From positions 6,023,920-6,087,919 of the forward strand of contig NZ_KZ614144.1 of assembly GCF_002884445.1 (NCBI RefSeq): a DNA stretch of 64,000 nucleotides. The letters run 5' to 3'. Made by a program: the position numbers and the translations under genes. Shown piece by piece: positions 62,303-64,000 of the stretch. The notes under the pieces were generated by a model. The model searched no databases. It saw only the letters and a list, made by a program, of their open reading frames with translations, and was not told the origin of the DNA. Origin of the DNA: Paenibacillus castaneae. Lineage in GTDB: Bacteria; Bacillota; Bacilli; Paenibacillales; Paenibacillaceae. Position 1 is the stretch's first letter. Each line of letters opens with the position of its first letter.

Positions 62303-62952
62303 CGATAACATTACTTTTAGCAGATGATCATAAAATGGTGCGCAGAGGCCTACAGACCTTCTTAGCCACCCAAAAGGATATGCTGCTAATCGGCGAGGCT
62401 TCTAATGGAGAAGAGACACTGCAGCAAGTTGCTGCTTTACAGCCAGATATCGTATTAATGGATTTAAACATGCCAGGCATGAATGGCATTGAGGCCACGA
62501 AGGAGCTAAAGCTCTTATATCCGCTTGTAAAGGTCATTGTATTAACCTCCTTTTCCGATCAGGAGCATGCGCTTCCGGCCATTCGCGCAGGAGCCAAGGG
62601 CTATCTGCTCAAGGATATTGAGCCTGAGGAATTGGCAAGTGCTATTCGCAAGGTGCATCAAGGGAAAGTAGAGCTACATCCTGACATCGCCGAGCAGCTG
62701 ATGAACCAATTGGCTGATTTCGATCCATCCCGCCCCACAGCCGTTAGTGACAAGCTGCCCGAGCTGACGAAGCGCGAACTTGATGTGCTGCGGCTCATCG
62801 CAGCCGGCATGAGCAACCGCAGTATTGCGGAGGAGCTGTTCATTACTGAGAAAACGGTCAAAACCCATGTCAGCCATCTGCTTAGCAAGCTCGACATCAC
62901 CGACCGCACACAAGCCGCTATTTATGCACTTAAGCATGGACTGGACAAATAA
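62299..62952 (+). CDS. NarL/LuxR-type response regulator
   Basis: 217 residues. The receiver domain has Asp9/Asp10 and the phosphate-accepting Asp55 (VLMDLNMPGMNG); the C-terminal LuxR helix-turn-helix is LTKRELDVLRLIAAGMSNRSIAEELFITEKTVKTHV. Its ATG overlaps the kinase stop codon and AAGGAGG lies upstream, so the pair is translationally coupled. The two resemble YhcYZ/AirSR-type systems. The target genes are not in evidence here. Confidence 0.92.
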   Translation: MTITLLLADDHKMVRRGLQTFLATQKDMLLIGEASNGEETLQQVAALQPDIVLMDLNMPGMNGIEATKELKLLYPLVKVIVLTSFSDQEHALPAIRAGAKGYLLKDIEPEELASAIRKVHQGKVELHPDIAEQLMNQLADFDPSRPTAVSDKLPELTKRELDVLRLIAAGMSNRSIAEELFITEKTVKTHVSHLLSKLDITDRTQAAIYALKHGLDK

Positions 62953-62982
62953 ATGATCAAACCTATTTCAGTCTAAAGTCGT

Positions 62983-63011
62983 AGAGCATTCAGCCAATGG
63001 TTGAATGCTCT
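62983..63011 (+). terminator. Terminator after the two-component system
   Basis: AGAGCATTCA pairs with TGAATGCTCT, followed by TTATT. Confidence 0.6.
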
Positions 63012-63103
63012 TATTCATAAAAGTCATGCAAAAAGAGGACGCCATTCCTTTTCTTGAATGGTACGATGAAACTAACAAAACGCAACTTGAAAGGAAGATT
63101 AAG

Positions 63104-63664
63104 ATGAACATCACAATCCTTGCCGGAAGCAATCGGGAGGCTTCCACAACGAATCGTTTGGCTGCTTATGTAGCTCAGCTTATTTCGCAAAAAGAACATA
63201 GTGTTGTGCTATTTGATTTATTTCAGACACCGCTTCCCTTCTATTCACCGGATGGCATTGATCATGACCATGCATCCGTACACTTATTTAAGCAATCCAT
63301 GAAGCAAGCCGATGCGATTATATTGGCTACGCCAGAGTACCATGGCAGCTTATCCGGCGTACTGAAAAATGCGCTGGACTACGTTGGGAAGGAACATTTC
63401 CATCGTAAAGCAGTTCTGTCTATGAGCTCTTCTGGCGGAGCTGTTGGCACTAGTTCGCTTCTACAGCTGCAAGCAATTGTAAGGAATTTGCATGGCATTA
63501 ACTCACCGGAGTGGATATCCATCGGCGGCGCGCAGCGCAATTGGCTGGTTAATGAGCTTCCTCACTATGAGGATGGCGGGAATGAAATGGACAACCGTAT
63601 CCGACGGGTAACGGCTAACTTTCTGGAGCTTGCTGCGCTGGTTCGCCCAACAGCCCACAAATAG
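63104..63664 (+). CDS. NADPH-dependent FMN reductase family protein
   Basis: 186 residues with a flavodoxin fold: ILAGSNREASTTNRLAAY binds the FMN phosphate, and ATPEYHGSLSGVLKNALDYVG is the family signature. It reduces FMN or quinone-like substrates with NADPH; some relatives are azoreductases. ATG with AAAGGAAG upstream is used; a 33-codon longer frame starts in the terminator. It may be in an operon with the VOC gene 16 bp downstream. Confidence 0.88.
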   Translation: MNITILAGSNREASTTNRLAAYVAQLISQKEHSVVLFDLFQTPLPFYSPDGIDHDHASVHLFKQSMKQADAIILATPEYHGSLSGVLKNALDYVGKEHFHRKAVLSMSSSGGAVGTSSLLQLQAIVRNLHGINSPEWISIGGAQRNWLVNELPHYEDGGNEMDNRIRRVTANFLELAALVRPTAHK

Positions 63665-63680
63665 AAGGAGGTTTAACATT

Positions 63681-64000
63681 ATGATCATTAAAGAAACGGG
63701 ATTTATTCTGTTTTTAGAAAATTATGAGGAGCATGTCGCTTTTTATACCGATAAGCTTGGTCTGCGTATTCGTGAACGAAAAGAAGGTCTTTCGAAATTA
63801 GACTTTGGCGGAGGCTACTTGATGATCGAGGACAACGGAGTAGCGAGCGCTGCTGAAAAAACGAGGGCGCAGAATCCGACTGTTATTCGAATAGAGGTTG
63901 AGAACTTCGATGCGACTATTGAAGAGTTGAAAGATCGAGGCATACCGATTGAGGTCCATCATTTTAGTTGGGGGACAATAGGCTCTATCATTGATCCCGA
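63681..64000 (+). CDS. VOC/glyoxalase superfamily protein (partial, cut by window end)
   Basis: The first ~106 residues (MIIKETGFILFLENYEEHVAFYTDKLGLRIR...) show the beta-alpha-beta-beta-beta glyoxalase/bleomycin-resistance fold, with EHVAFYTDKLGL as the family-typical first helix. Strong ribosome site GAAGGAGGTTTAACATT. The stop codon lies beyond position 64000. Substrate unknown; it probably forms an operon with the FMN reductase. Confidence 0.8.
   Translation, partial: MIIKETGFILFLENYEEHVAFYTDKLGLRIRERKEGLSKLDFGGGYLMIEDNGVASAAEKTRAQNPTVIRIEVENFDATIEELKDRGIPIEVHHFSWGTIGSIIDP

Overview
The window looks like a chromosomal segment of a spore-former of the Paenibacillus/Cohnella type (Bacillota, Paenibacillaceae). 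Supporting signs are moderate GC with AT-rich intergenic DNA, purine-rich AGGAGG-type ribosome sites, GTG and TTG starts, an LTA-synthase-like enzyme, YdjO, a DUF1540 protein, a T-box in front of serS, and a large LplA/LplB/LplC-type sugar ABC system with a YesS-like AraC regulator. I see no rRNA, tRNA, CRISPR array or prophage. One IS3-family insertion sequence is present.

Layout. 0.1-8.3 kb: DUF1540 protein, anchored D,D-carboxypeptidase, LTA-synthase-like enzyme, Bcp peroxiredoxin, asparaginase, an orphan sugar-type binding lipoprotein, and a Fur-boxed AraC/siderophore-binding-domain regulator. 8.5-15 kb: PadR regulator with an ABC exporter, and a MarR regulator with an MMPL exporter. 15-25 kb: mini FAD oxidoreductase, secreted repeat protein, chemoreceptor, a BmrCD-like heterodimeric exporter behind a leader-peptide attenuator, and flavohemoglobin with a Crp/Fnr-family regulator. 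25-34 kb: HPP-like membrane protein, SOS-boxed PD-(D/E)XK/XPD helicase, ferredoxin-NADP reductase with a SufR-like regulator, a metallo-beta-lactamase-fold hydrolase, PP2C phosphatase, YdjO and small proteins of unknown function. 34-36 kb: a tandem palindromic repeat split by the IS3 element. 36-45 kb: pirin, gamma-glutamyltransferase, Lrp regulator with paired short chromate transporters, TIM-barrel isomerase, YidC, and an amino-acid ABC transporter with fused binding protein and permease. 45-55.6 kb: a rhamnogalacturonan-type uptake and degradation locus with GH105, an unknown alpha-toroid protein, two permeases, two paralogous binding proteins and a membrane-bound AraC regulator. 55.6-64 kb: DUF1284 protein, HAD phosphatase, ABC exporter, T-box-controlled serS, a GAF-type two-component system, an FMN reductase and a partial VOC protein.

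The most informative non-coding signals are these: (1) a 28-codon leader peptide followed by two hairpins ahead of bmrCD; (2) two related hairpin-repeat arrays that almost exactly fill intergenic gaps between co-directional genes; (3) a 15-bp perfect inverted repeat that would sequester the ribosome site of the DUF1284 gene; (4) the same CGATATATCG palindrome at the PadR operon and at the DUF1540 gene 8.4 kb away; (5) a TGTGA-N6-TCACA box 41.5 bp upstream of the predicted hmp transcription start, with a convergent Crp/Fnr regulator next door. All functional statements are inferred from the sequence; no database search was run.
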